Shown one piece after another: positions 1 through 7,844 of a stretch of DNA of 64,000 nucleotides (positions within the stretch are counted from its first letter, which is position 1; every line of letters begins with the position of its first letter). Location: positions 101,607-165,606 of the IMG/VR virus record IMGVR_UViG_3300032242_003148; one strand, given 5' to 3'. The notes under the pieces were generated by a model that made no database searches, was not told the DNA's origin, and was given only the letters and a program-made list of their open reading frames with translations. Source of the DNA: a virus. The translations under genes were made by a program, and so were the position numbers.

Positions 1-441
1 TTGCTCAGCAAATCCTACGTTTGTACCCACCACAGTAACAACAATTGGCATCTCTAATATACTAAGTTTCGCCTTTTCGGAATTTCTAGAATCCCCACCT
101 ATCTGCTGATTAAACGTAGGATAATTATATTTAGCCTCGCCTCTGCTAACAAACACTGCAGGTCTTTTTTGTACAACGTCGTCTTTATAGTTATATGCTA
201 GATCCAAAAATACTTCAGACTTTTTAGGGTCTCTATGGTATCTTTGAGAAAATACAAATCCTTGAGCCCTTGGATCGTTGGCAAGCATGTAGTTAGCTGC
301 CATCTCATAACAAATGTTCTGAACTGTCCATGGGGTTAATACCAGGTTCTTACTGCTGGTTTCTTCTGGGGTAGGGGTATCCCTTGTAAACGGCGATACA
401 TAACCAACTAGGGGAGGACATGATAAATCTTCGTTACTCAT
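1..441 (-). CDS. Partial virion-region protein (C-terminus beyond window)
   Basis: An open frame starts with ATG at 441 and runs without a stop off the left edge, giving 147 visible residues that begin MSNEDLSCPPLVGYVSPFTR. I do not recognise the family. The protein looks soluble, with a YHRDPKKSEVFLDLAYNY segment. Its ATG overlaps the stop of the upstream gene (434-1243) by a few bases, so it belongs to the same neck/connector operon on the minus strand, and a head-tail joining or tail completion role is inferred from position only. The true length is unknown. Confidence 0.75.
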   Translation of the reverse strand, partial: MSNEDLSCPPLVGYVSPFTRDTPTPEETSSKNLVLTPWTVQNICYEMAANYMLANDPRAQGFVFSQRYHRDPKKSEVFLDLAYNYKDDVVQKRPAVFVSRGEAKYNYPTFNQQIGGDSRNSEKAKLSILEMPIVVTVVGTNVGFAEQ

Positions 442-1243
442 ATAAATCAACAGGCACTTGAATTTGATATATGGTATCAGTGGGCGGGATCAAGCGCAAT
501 GTTACTTTCTGGCTTACTGGAATGCCTGTGCCTGGAAAATAAGTTATACCCTTAGCTAGCACATCATATCTAAATCCATCTATATTCGTGCATATTACAT
601 CTCGTACATCTAATGATGGATAGCCTGGAAATCTTGCTATTGTGTCTGCAGTTTCTTTTACACCTAACCCTTGAGGGTCCATCTGTTTATCAAGCTGTGC
701 AGTATCTATTACATAGCTACATGGCACAGGAGAAAAGTATCCACCCTCTATACCAATACCAAAATCCGCTGTTCTTTCATCAGCGATAGATACCCCTGAT
801 ACAGGGTCTACTGTGGGTGTCGCCACAGCGCCATATGATTTTTTCTTTAATAACCAGGCTTCATGACCTGCGAATCTAGATAATAAAAATTCTTTTCTTA
901 GTATCTCACTAGCCATTGCATATCTGCGTTGCTCTGTGGTGGTATGCCCAAAAATAATAGAGTTAGAATAATATGTCTGTTTGTCTCCTGTGGTTAATAC
1001 AATCCTATAATTATAATTCAAACTCCAAGATTGCTTTTGATTAGAATTATCAATTGCAAAAAAATTATCTCCCACTTCAACCTCGTAGCTTATCTCGCTA
1101 AAGTCAAGAGTCTGACTTACCTGCAGTTTAAAATTATAAGGTAGTGGTGCATTGAAAAATGGATCTAATTCCCACTGAACAAAATGCCCCCTGACAAAAT
1201 CAGGGATCATAAACAGCTTGGAAAATACTTCTGCGACGTACAT
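434..1243 (-). CDS. Neck/head-tail connector-region structural protein
   Basis: Encodes 269 aa with no signal peptide or membrane segment. The composition (many aromatic and beta-prone residues, e.g. SLNYNYRIVLTTGDKQ) suggests a beta-rich structural protein. It lies two genes from a neck-like protein and downstream of the major capsid gene, the usual place for head completion and tail-joining genes. One base separates it from the upstream gene, and its stop overlaps the start of the next, so it is translationally coupled. No Shine-Dalgarno site; the ATG is preceded by an A-rich stretch (AAGAAAATAAT). Function is inferred from position. Confidence 0.7.
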   Translation of the reverse strand: MYVAEVFSKLFMIPDFVRGHFVQWELDPFFNAPLPYNFKLQVSQTLDFSEISYEVEVGDNFFAIDNSNQKQSWSLNYNYRIVLTTGDKQTYYSNSIIFGHTTTEQRRYAMASEILRKEFLLSRFAGHEAWLLKKKSYGAVATPTVDPVSGVSIADERTADFGIGIEGGYFSPVPCSYVIDTAQLDKQMDPQGLGVKETADTIARFPGYPSLDVRDVICTNIDGFRYDVLAKGITYFPGTGIPVSQKVTLRLIPPTDTIYQIQVPVDLYE

Positions 1244-1244
1244 A

Positions 1245-1466
1245 TTATTTTCTTATTTGCAGCACCATACTCATTATTTCCTTAGCCATCAAACCTACTG
1301 GAGATGTATTATTAGATACCGTTGACGCCCCTATTAATATTTTGTTAACGGGGTTTTTTTTAACTTGAGCGGCCAAGATAGCCCTGGTTAACGGGCCATA
1401 TTTATCTGAGCTTTGCTCTATCGCCGAACCTAACTTATTTAATGAAGCTATAAATTGATTATCCAT
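1245..1466 (-). CDS. Small hypothetical protein in connector operon
   Basis: Encodes 73 aa starting MDNQFIASLNKLGSAIEQSS. No known domain recognised. The first part is helical and amphipathic; the C-terminus is basic and hydrophobic (MAKEIMSMVLQIRK). It sits one base from each neighbour in a tightly packed minus-strand operon of neck-type genes, which argues that it is a real gene and probably a minor structural or assembly protein. Confidence 0.65.
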   Translation of the reverse strand: MDNQFIASLNKLGSAIEQSSDKYGPLTRAILAAQVKKNPVNKILIGASTVSNNTSPVGLMAKEIMSMVLQIRK

Positions 1467-1467
1467 A

Positions 1468-1914
1468 TTAGCCTATATTGCGGAAAAGATATTCGGAGTG
1501 CTTTGTTCCGTAGACCTGTGCAATATTATGGCTAATTCTGATGTTCTTTGCTAATTCTTTAAATTCATTCCAAAGCTCACCTCCGAGTTGGCCAAATATC
1601 TGTGCCTTATCCTTATCATTAATTTGAACACCGTCTGCAGCGTAGCTAAATTGATTACCTGCCTCATTAATAGATGCTGAGCGAAGTAGATAGCCTGCGG
1701 TACCCAACATTAATAGAGCCCTGAATGGAAAATTCTCTATGGTGTAGAACGTACCTATTGGTGGAGGCATTAAATTATAATAGTCCACAGTATTAATCAT
1801 TGCCTGATTAATCATCTCTGGAGTCCAACGAATACCTAAGATGAGCGGGTTTAATTCCGCCCTGTCCATCATGAACAGTCTTATTTCCTCGGGAGTAATA
1901 ATAGAAGTAGCCAT
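1468..1914 (-). CDS. Neck protein / head-tail adaptor-like
   Basis: Encodes 148 aa. The N-terminus (ITPEEIRLFMMDRAELNPLI, followed by a segment with TPEMINQAMINTVDYYN and PPP) follows the pattern of small neck or head-tail adaptor proteins of myophages, where an acidic helix with EEIRLF is followed by EI..A...TV..YN and a proline-rich turn. The rest is predicted mostly helical. Neighbours are the major capsid gene upstream and other probable connector genes downstream. Assignment rests on the motif pattern and position, not on a database match. Confidence 0.6.
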   Translation of the reverse strand: MATSIITPEEIRLFMMDRAELNPLILGIRWTPEMINQAMINTVDYYNLMPPPIGTFYTIENFPFRALLMLGTAGYLLRSASINEAGNQFSYAADGVQINDKDKAQIFGQLGGELWNEFKELAKNIRISHNIAQVYGTKHSEYLFRNIG

Positions 1915-1915
1915 A

Positions 1916-2146
1916 TTATTTTATTTTAGGATTCTTTAAATCAGTTAATGGCTTAGGTGCAGCTCCAGATGTTGTGGTATTTCCTCCAGGACTTACCGGA
2001 GAAGAAGAAATAGGCATTCTTTTAAGAGGCTGAGCATTGTGTATCTGGGGAGAAATTAAATTATTCTCAGGTGCGGTCTCTTGTGAGCTTCCTGTAGCCA
2101 ATTCTGCGTGCTTTAAAAAACTATCAAGTACATCTATGGAATTCAT
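1916..2146 (-). CDS. Small proline/serine-rich hypothetical protein
   Basis: Encodes 76 aa, MNSIDVLDSFLKHAELATGS followed by a low-complexity tail rich in P, S, T and N. The short N-terminal helix followed by a disordered tail resembles minor head proteins elsewhere in the window. It is the first gene after the terminator that follows the capsid gene. A promoter (TTCACA, 17 nt, TATAAT) ends 6 nt before the ATG, so the mRNA is probably leaderless and opens the neck-gene operon. Confidence 0.6.
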   Translation of the reverse strand: MNSIDVLDSFLKHAELATGSSQETAPENNLISPQIHNAQPLKRMPISSSPVSPGGNTTTSGAAPKPLTDLKNPKIK

Positions 2147-2152
2147 AATTAC

Positions 2153-2181
2153 ATTATAGCTTTACGCACATTAGTTGTGAA
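2153..2181 (-). promoter_or_regulatory. Sigma70-like promoter for the neck-gene operon
   Basis: On the minus strand -35 TTCACA (2181-2176), 17-nt spacer, -10 TATAAT (2158-2153). The ATG of the next gene (2146) is 6 nt past the -10, placing the expected start of transcription at or beside the start codon. It lies directly after the capsid terminator, so the neck genes can be transcribed independently. Confidence 0.55.
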
Positions 2182-2195
2182 TACAAATAACCTAT

Positions 2196-2228
2196 AAAAA
2201 GATTAGGGGGAGCCGAAGCTCCCCCTAA
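2196..2228 (-). terminator. Rho-independent terminator after major capsid gene
   Basis: On the minus strand GGGGGAGC, a TTCG tetraloop, GCTCCCCC, then TAATCTTTTTAT. This is a classic GC-rich stem with a UUCG loop and a U-rich tail, 27 nt past the stop of the major capsid gene. Confidence 0.9.
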
Positions 2229-2254
2229 GACTTTATTTAACTCTGTAGTTAAGC

Positions 2255-3211
2255 TTACTTGAAGGTAACCTTTACTGCGCCCTTCACGTTACCGATTGCG
2301 AGGGAGATGTTCAGGTACTGGAAGTACTCAAGGAAGTATGCTTCGTTCTTCATGAACACTGTGAGCGGCTGGAGCCTGTAGTACTTACCTAAGAACTCCT
2401 CAGAAGAGAAGAGATAGATAACACCATCAGGAACGAGATCACGCTTGATTGTGTAGATGGGCTTCACACCAAGAAGAGTCTTGGAGGGGAGACCATTAAC
2501 AAACATATCCTGGGCGAGATCACCACCAACTTCCGAGCGACCCATTTTCACGAAGTCGTCAGCAGTTACTGTGTTCATCAGCATAACACCCTTGCTCTCA
2601 CCGCCATCTGGCTGTGAAGGACCAAAGGGAACCTGGAGGCGCTTGATAACCTTGAAGGCTTCTGCAACAGTCTCACGTGTGATACCACCGGAGATGCTAA
2701 CGTTCTGAGGAAGGCTCAGGCCGTTTGCGCTGTTAGCTGTATCGGGTGAACCGATATTGCTGTTAATAGTGTTGATGAAGCTGGTGTCGATCTGAGTAGC
2801 GATGTCCTTGGTGCTGAGTTCGAGCATGATTGCACGAATATCATAGTCATAGGTACGAAGCTTATCGATGTCCTTGTTATACTTAGGTGACACGATGCGG
2901 CTGAAGTACGAAGGATAACGTGTACCCTTGAACTGGAAGGCATCAGGAACAACACCGAGGGGGACTGTCACAGCGGGGGCTGTATCAGGCTCACGGTCGT
3001 TCCACTTAACAAGGAGCTCAGGATCCTGGGCCTTGTCGAGCTCATCATTGCTGAGATCAATAGGGGTGAGGATCTTTTCTGCGAAGCTTTCTTCACGGAG
3101 TTTGTTGCGGGTGAACTGCTGGGCGGAAACAGCTGCCTGCTTCTCTTGTCCAGCCTTTACCATCTCAACGAATGTGTCGTTGAACACTTTTTGGTCGGCG
3201 ATTTTTTCCAT
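2255..3211 (-). CDS. Major capsid protein (putative, HK97-type)
   Basis: Encodes 318 aa. Features that fit a major capsid protein: an N-terminal helical region (about residues 1-50) with K-x-A sites (MVKAGQ, EKQAA) like those proposed as prohead protease sites; a central region with P-domain and E-loop-like character; and a C-terminal beta-rich end. The gene sits after a decoration-like gene with a strong promoter and leader, is followed by a strong terminator, and lies downstream of scaffold and protease genes, the standard head-gene order. Codon use appears more GC-rich than neighbouring genes, as in highly expressed genes. The fold is not proven here. Confidence 0.75.
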   Translation of the reverse strand: MEKIADQKVFNDTFVEMVKAGQEKQAAVSAQQFTRNKLREESFAEKILTPIDLSNDELDKAQDPELLVKWNDREPDTAPAVTVPLGVVPDAFQFKGTRYPSYFSRIVSPKYNKDIDKLRTYDYDIRAIMLELSTKDIATQIDTSFINTINSNIGSPDTANSANGLSLPQNVSISGGITRETVAEAFKVIKRLQVPFGPSQPDGGESKGVMLMNTVTADDFVKMGRSEVGGDLAQDMFVNGLPSKTLLGVKPIYTIKRDLVPDGVIYLFSSEEFLGKYYRLQPLTVFMKNEAYFLEYFQYLNISLAIGNVKGAVKVTFK

Positions 3212-3232
3212 ATTATTATATATCCTTGTTAA

Positions 3233-3721
3233 TTAGGCTGCGAGTAATTTGACACCGAGGAAAGCCTTAACAGCTCCTACAGTTGCACCTGTGCTAGTGT
3301 CAGGAAGGGTACGAATACCTTCAACCGTACCAATTAACTTGGCATTGGTGGATGTTGTGGACAACACACCAGCTGTGGTTGCGTAGAGACGCGTACCGAT
3401 AGGATAGTTTGTTGCATTGACTGCAGAATCTGTTGCGCTGCTGTCTACCTCGAGAACTGTGTCTCCGGAGACCAGATAGATACCAATGGATCCTGTTGCG
3501 ACTGCATCACCGTCACCGAGGCCGGTGGAAGTGCTGTAGGTATTTAATGAAAAGCCAACTAGGTCGTCTGCAGGGGAACCGGAAACACCTAAGGCGGCGG
3601 TACCATCTGTCTTGACGCGGACTACTTGGCCTGCGATTACTGACTGACTAGCGGCGAGCGTGGCAACCTTATCGGCTTGGCCTAAGCTCAGGGCTGGTCC
3701 TTTTTTGAAGTTAATAGCCAT
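3233..3721 (-). CDS. Head decoration/stabilisation protein-like
   Basis: Encodes 162 aa beginning MAINFKKGPALSLGQADKVA; the ATG at 3721 is preferred over an upstream in-frame one because the sequence between is a leader with CAA repeats. The pattern of IAGQVVRVKTDGTAALGVSG, then GFSLNTY and GSIGIYLVSGDTVLEVD resembles small beta-barrel head decoration (cement) proteins of tailed phages. It lies immediately before the major capsid gene (22 nt), so both are made from one abundant mRNA. No SD site; the leader is unstructured near the start. Confidence 0.7.
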   Translation of the reverse strand: MAINFKKGPALSLGQADKVATLAASQSVIAGQVVRVKTDGTAALGVSGSPADDLVGFSLNTYSTSTGLGDGDAVATGSIGIYLVSGDTVLEVDSSATDSAVNATNYPIGTRLYATTAGVLSTTSTNAKLIGTVEGIRTLPDTSTGATVGAVKAFLGVKLLAA

Positions 3722-3831
3722 ATTTTTGTTTTTTGTTTGTTGTTGTTTGATTTTGGTTTTCGCTTCTGCGCCCTCATACCGGTACCGATCAAGGTAACAC
3801 AAGTCGCATTGCCGAAGTTTTGTATATTTAA
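3722..3831 (-). promoter_or_regulatory. Long 5' leader with CAA-rich single-stranded tail
   Basis: Between the predicted transcription start (near 3825) and ATG 3721 lies a leader of about 105 nt. The distal half contains possible short helices around TACC-TTGATC-GGTA; the last 35 nt before the ATG are made almost only of C and A (AAACAACAACAAACAAAAAA, then CAAAAAT). No SD is present. A very similar C/A tail precedes the gene at 30780. Confidence 0.5.
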
Positions 3832-3859
3832 TTATTACAAAATTGTTTTATAGAGTCAA
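3832..3859 (-). promoter_or_regulatory. Promoter for decoration and capsid genes
   Basis: On the minus strand -35 TTGACT (3859-3854), 16-nt spacer, -10 TAATAA (3837-3832). It sits in the only gap between the scaffold-type genes and the capsid pair, where a strong late promoter is expected. Confidence 0.55.
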
Positions 3860-3870
3860 ATAAATAAAAT

Positions 3871-4263
3871 TTATTCGTCTAGAAGATTGTAGTTAGCATC
3901 ATAGCCAAATGCCTTACGCATTACAGGATCTGAGTTATCTCCAGCGGTTTTAACAGAGGCTACTTCGCCAAATGTTGAAACGTCTGAAGCTTCGCAAACC
4001 TTTTGAATGATTGTGGCGAGATACTTATGATCTTCTTTTGCTTTCTTGATGAATCTGCGCTTGTCATATTCATCGTTGATAAAATCGGAGTCATAAAGAG
4101 CGTTAGCAGCTAACTTGAGTGCGTGATTAAATTCTTCGTCGCGCTCTTCGAGTTCTGCGGCTCTTTTTTCATGAACGCTAGAAAGCTCAGCCTTGAGACT
4201 TTGGATCTCTGATTGAGCTTGCTTTACAAACTCCTCAATTTTGCTGAGCATTTCTTTGTCCAT
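3871..4263 (-). CDS. Coiled-coil head core/scaffold-like protein
   Basis: Encodes 130 aa. Residues 1-60 are a charged coiled coil (KIEEFVKQAQSEIQSLKAEL, then EKRAAELEERDEEF). The C-terminal part contains EVASVKTAGDNSD, another K-x-A site. It sits between the scaffold-type gene at 4415 and the decoration gene. A core, scaffold or assembly-chaperone role is inferred; no specific family recognised. Confidence 0.6.
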   Translation of the reverse strand: MDKEMLSKIEEFVKQAQSEIQSLKAELSSVHEKRAAELEERDEEFNHALKLAANALYDSDFINDEYDKRRFIKKAKEDHKYLATIIQKVCEASDVSTFGEVASVKTAGDNSDPVMRKAFGYDANYNLLDE

Positions 4264-4402
4264 TTTCGTTACTGGTTCCCTCTAAGAGGATTAAACTTTC
4301 TATATATTCTAAAACTTTTCTCTTGTCCGCGTCTGTTAGTTGAGTAAGAGCCTTCAGGGATTCTAGTTCTAAAGAGGATTGGACTCCTGTAGAACTATCC
4401 AT
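4235..4402 (-). CDS. Small acidic protein overlapping core gene
   Basis: A 55-aa frame starts at ATG 4402 and ends with TGA at 4235, overlapping the start of the next gene by 29 nt. It begins MDSSTGVQSSLELESLKALT and continues with a helical LTDADKRKVLEYIESLILLE. It fills what would otherwise be the only gap between two head genes, and the overlap is typical of coupled phage genes. Function unknown. Confidence 0.5.
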   Translation of the reverse strand: MDSSTGVQSSLELESLKALTQLTDADKRKVLEYIESLILLEGTSNENGQRNAQQN

Positions 4403-4414
4403 AAAGGCTTTTAA

Positions 4415-5320
4415 TTACTTAGCAGCTTCGGTCTTGAGGCGCTCGAGAACAATGTTAGCTACTGACTCAGCCAGCTTTGTTTGAAACTCAACTGACTCAG
4501 CGGCCTGCTTCTCTTGAGCTTCCTTGCTGAGAACAGACTCAGCAAACTGAGAAAGTTCTGCAACCTTTGCCTTTAGTGCTTCGTTCTCCTGGGCGGCTTC
4601 TTCAAAAGCGGCCTGCTTAACAATCTCCTCGAAATAAGCTGCACCTGCGGCCTCTGCCTGCTTTTCTGTATCTGCAACCTTTTCTGTTTCTAATTCTTGC
4701 GCGGCTTGAGCGATGAGCATGTCAAGATCACGGCGACCAGCTTCCTTCATAAGAGTAGCTTCGTCAGCAACTGTCTCAGACGCAGTCTTTAAAAGGGCTG
4801 CGCAGAATTGGCGACCAAGTTCATAGGAAGCAACCTTGCTGGCGAGTTCAGAAACTTCATCAGAGGCTTTCTTTGCTTCAGCGGCAGGCTCTGCACTATC
4901 TGAGCTAGGCTTTTGATCACCTGTGGTCTGGGGGGTATTCTTATCAGCACCAACTTCGTTCTTGTTAGTGGTCTCGTGTTCATCCTTAACTGACTCAGGC
5001 TTGTCTGTGGCTGGTTCGCCAGTAACTGCGTCTTGAGCGTCAGCATGCTTGCGGATGATGTCTAAAATTTCGTTACCAAGAGTTTCTGCTGTTTTAGCTG
5101 CAGGCTCTGCGGAATCCTTGGAGGGGGCTTGATGATAGCTCTGAGCGAGGTTATCAGCACCAACGTTGTTCTTATTGGTGGTCTCGTGCTCTTCTTTAAC
5201 AGCTTCAGGCTTCTGGGAAGCGGGTTCACCAGTGACTGACTTCTGTGCCTCTTCGGCTTGCTTCTTAACCAGCGAGTGAAGCTGATTTAATACTTCGGCG
5301 TGTTTTGTTAATTTGCCCAT
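4415..5320 (-). CDS. Scaffold-like protein with internal 28-aa repeat
   Basis: Encodes 301 aa, rich in A, E and K with very few aromatic residues. Residues about 28-58 and 100-128 are near-identical repeats (VTGEPASQKPEAVKEEHE versus VTGEPATDKPESVKDEHE, each followed by TTNKN.VGAD). The second half is predicted coiled coil. At least eight K-x-A sites occur (VKKQAEE, LLKTASE, LMKEAGR, EKQAEAA, IVKQAAF, LSKEAQE, EKQAAES). A scaffold or core protein cut into peptides by the prohead protease is the best reading, given its place between protease and capsid genes. Confidence 0.65.
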   Translation of the reverse strand: MGKLTKHAEVLNQLHSLVKKQAEEAQKSVTGEPASQKPEAVKEEHETTNKNNVGADNLAQSYHQAPSKDSAEPAAKTAETLGNEILDIIRKHADAQDAVTGEPATDKPESVKDEHETTNKNEVGADKNTPQTTGDQKPSSDSAEPAAEAKKASDEVSELASKVASYELGRQFCAALLKTASETVADEATLMKEAGRRDLDMLIAQAAQELETEKVADTEKQAEAAGAAYFEEIVKQAAFEEAAQENEALKAKVAELSQFAESVLSKEAQEKQAAESVEFQTKLAESVANIVLERLKTEAAK

Positions 5321-5382
5321 AATGTTATGTTCTCCTATTTTTTTATTTTAGTTTAGTTTTAGTTTTTTGTAAATAGCTAATA

Positions 5383-6351
5383 TTAATCTTTACTTGCTCT
5401 GCCTGCTGCGATTCCTGTTCCACCAACGGCTGCGGCACCTAGACCTAGCGAGATTCCTTTGTGCTTACTAGCGAGTTCTTTTGCATCATCTTTGAACCCC
5501 TTTAGCGCAGTCTTACCTCTGGTGAGTACGTTTGTTACAGCTTCACCTGCAGCATTAGCGAGTCCTGCTTCTTTAACAATAGCAAGAGTCTGAGCATCAG
5601 AGAGACCGTATTCACGTGCGCGCTCTACAATACCTTCGTAGTATGCTGCGGTCTTTTCTTCTTTTTCAGCCTTGGCTTTACAAGCCGCGCAGGTTCCACC
5701 ACAGTCGCAAGCTTTTTCTTCCTTTTCAGCCTTTTTCTCTTCAGCTACGGGAGCCTTGTTCTCACGGATCTTCTTTAAATCGTCAGCATCAATTTTACCA
5801 TTGTGATTAACATCTAACTTTTTCTGTCCACCAATTAATTCACTCTGCTTGAGCTGATTGAATGTTGTGGTAAAAGCTGTGTCATAAAGTTCAACAGCCT
5901 GCTTGAGACCTAAACCACGACCCAGAGCCTGCTCTAAGAATCCCTCAACATAGTTAGCGGATTTAATAAAATTAATTGCGCTCTGTTTGGCTAAAGCGGC
6001 CTCATCAGCTCCTGGCTGAGGGGCTAATTGCTCTGCCACATCAGGGTGCTGTGAAAGCTGCTGCTCAATCCCGGCGGCAACCCCAGGAATCTGCTCAGCT
6101 TCTTCACCATGTTCTGCCCCGCCACCATGACCATGAGTAACTTCAGCAATAAGCTGTTCTAGCTCCTCAGGAGAAAGTTGTGAAAGAAGCTTTTCAATTT
6201 CTTCTTCATGCGGAGTTTCAGAAGCTTCATGTTCAGGTGTGCCCTCTGGGGCTCCACCGCCATGCTGAGGAAGAAGTGCTTCAATTTGCTCTTCGTTCAT
6301 TCCGGCTTCATTCGCGGCTTTGATAAAGCCAGTTAAAAAATGTTTATTCAT
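5383..6351 (-). CDS. Putative head core protein with EF-hand and Cys cluster
   Basis: Encodes 322 aa. The N-terminus MNKHFLTGFIKAANEAGMNE matches an N-terminal helix shared by several minor head proteins here. Next comes an acidic Gly/His-rich stretch with HGGG repeats, then ALAKQSAINFIKSANYVEGF. Around residue 180 a calcium-binding EF-hand loop is visible (DVNHNGKIDADDL: D, N, N, D and final D at the ligand positions). A cysteine cluster (CDCGGTCAAC) follows, then EKTAAYYEG, IVKEAG and a C-terminal Gly/Ala hydrophobic segment. A GGAG sequence lies 8 nt before the ATG. A core/scaffold role is inferred. Confidence 0.6.
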   Translation of the reverse strand: MNKHFLTGFIKAANEAGMNEEQIEALLPQHGGGAPEGTPEHEASETPHEEEIEKLLSQLSPEELEQLIAEVTHGHGGGAEHGEEAEQIPGVAAGIEQQLSQHPDVAEQLAPQPGADEAALAKQSAINFIKSANYVEGFLEQALGRGLGLKQAVELYDTAFTTTFNQLKQSELIGGQKKLDVNHNGKIDADDLKKIRENKAPVAEEKKAEKEEKACDCGGTCAACKAKAEKEEKTAAYYEGIVERAREYGLSDAQTLAIVKEAGLANAAGEAVTNVLTRGKTALKGFKDDAKELASKHKGISLGLGAAAVGGTGIAAGRASKD

Positions 6352-6413
6352 ATGTTTTTCTCCAAGGATTGTTTTATATACTAGCTTATATTTATTTATG
6401 TTCCAAGTTTTTT

Positions 6414-7844
6414 TTAACGATTCTGGATCAGAGCGTTTAAAATAGTTTGATCGTCTAATTTACCGCTCTCATCCATATATCTCAGAGCCGCTAATTTATA
6501 GCTCAAATATTGTTGAGCTAATTCATCTGCAGCTGCATCTTTTTCGATCTCTTTCTTGTTAGGGGAAGCTTTTAAATCGCCAGGAATTCTCTTGATGATT
6601 GTAATGCGCATAACCCTACCATGAGCAGGCTGATCAAATAAAGAATGCCCTTCAAACAGACGACTGACAAGTCCTTTTATTTCCTTGGGAATTATTCCTA
6701 AGTCTGAAGGATCAAATTTTTCATTGTTAACAGCTCCCGCCTCTGAGTCTTCGTCCTCTTCCATATGAGAGAATCCAGAAGGTAAACGCTTCTTCATCTT
6801 ATCAATAATCTTTTCATCTTTTAATTTATCTCCGAAAAGATATTTAACAAAGTCTGCTGGAGAAAAAACAATACCATGATCAGCTAGGGCCTTTAATAGC
6901 TTGCTAGGATCTTGTTTGCGGAGCTCATCAATTGTTTCATCTGAAATACCATCAGCATGGTTAATCTTTGATGCTTCATGAGCAACATATTTCTCAGTAG
7001 AATCTTTGGGTCCCTTTGTTGCTATTCCCTCAAGATGCTTCTCCATTTCAGCTAACTTACCAACAAGTGCACGCTTATCGCTCGCCTTTTTAGAAATAAG
7101 AAAGTCGTTAGCCTCTGAAGGAGCTCTAAAGTCAGAATAAATTTGAAGATAGTCTGATGTAAGTTTAGGTGCGTATTCAGAAGCTAACTTAAGAGACATT
7201 CCGATTCTATCAGCAGGACGCCCAACAATAGATAACTCAAACCAATGAGGGTCTACGTTATCCATGCCACACATTTCTCCACGCTTGTTTAATTCACCTA
7301 TCTGGCTAGGAACGTGTTCACAACGTCCACGATCATCTTTGGCTTCGTGTCCGCACCATGTACAAACATCGCTAGCAACCTTTGCGGCCATAGAAACGTT
7401 GATCTGCTTGCCTTCTGCTAACTTTTGAATTTCTTCTGCACACTTATCATTATCTAAACCAACGATAAGCTCTATTCTCTTCATCTCAGGATTGTACGCC
7501 GCGGCTTTGATATTTCCGTACTTAGGATCATGTGGTTTGTTCTTGTGGTGACGGTTTAATGCCCTGCCATCATACTTACCATCTTTACCCTTAGAACCTG
7601 ACTTAACGAATGTCTTATAGTGCTCTAAACATTCAGCTTCTTTAAAAAGATCACCATTGCGGTTCTGGCCAATACCCTCATAAGCGCCAAGAGCAATAAC
7701 ATGCACGTCTGTTTGATTTGCTGTTTTTTCAACACGCAGCTCATCCTGCACAGCGGCTAACTTCTTCAAGTCAGCTGGTTCATTAACTATGTTTACAGGA
7801 GGAACATCGTAGTTCCAATCTGAGGTAGAATTAAATTTAATCAT
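6414..7844 (-). CDS. Prohead maturation protease (putative)
   Basis: Encodes 476 aa. The N-terminal 230 residues fit a herpesvirus-like prohead protease: VIALGAYEGIGQNRNGDLF, then a His-rich ALNRHHKNKPHDPKYGNI with candidate catalytic His, a KRIELIVGLD strand, the candidate Ser in INVSMAAKVASD, then HWFELSIVGRPADRIGMSL. A cysteine/histidine knuckle (CTWCGHEAKDDRGRCEH) is inserted after the Ser. The C-terminal half is helical and charged and may act as a removable core domain. It overlaps the upstream gene by one base and precedes the scaffold and capsid genes, the usual order. Confidence 0.65.
   Translation of the reverse strand: MIKFNSTSDWNYDVPPVNIVNEPADLKKLAAVQDELRVEKTANQTDVHVIALGAYEGIGQNRNGDLFKEAECLEHYKTFVKSGSKGKDGKYDGRALNRHHKNKPHDPKYGNIKAAAYNPEMKRIELIVGLDNDKCAEEIQKLAEGKQINVSMAAKVASDVCTWCGHEAKDDRGRCEHVPSQIGELNKRGEMCGMDNVDPHWFELSIVGRPADRIGMSLKLASEYAPKLTSDYLQIYSDFRAPSEANDFLISKKASDKRALVGKLAEMEKHLEGIATKGPKDSTEKYVAHEASKINHADGISDETIDELRKQDPSKLLKALADHGIVFSPADFVKYLFGDKLKDEKIIDKMKKRLPSGFSHMEEDEDSEAGAVNNEKFDPSDLGIIPKEIKGLVSRLFEGHSLFDQPAHGRVMRITIIKRIPGDLKASPNKKEIEKDAAADELAQQYLSYKLAALRYMDESGKLDDQTILNALIQNR

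Noticed and set aside
2457-2708. Plus-strand open frame of 83 aa opposite the capsid gene
   Set aside because: Lies fully inside a strong coding gene on the other strand, with P/S/R-rich composition typical of antisense frames; other such frames (e.g. 13379-13654, 25932-26297, 33142-33525) were dropped for the same reason.
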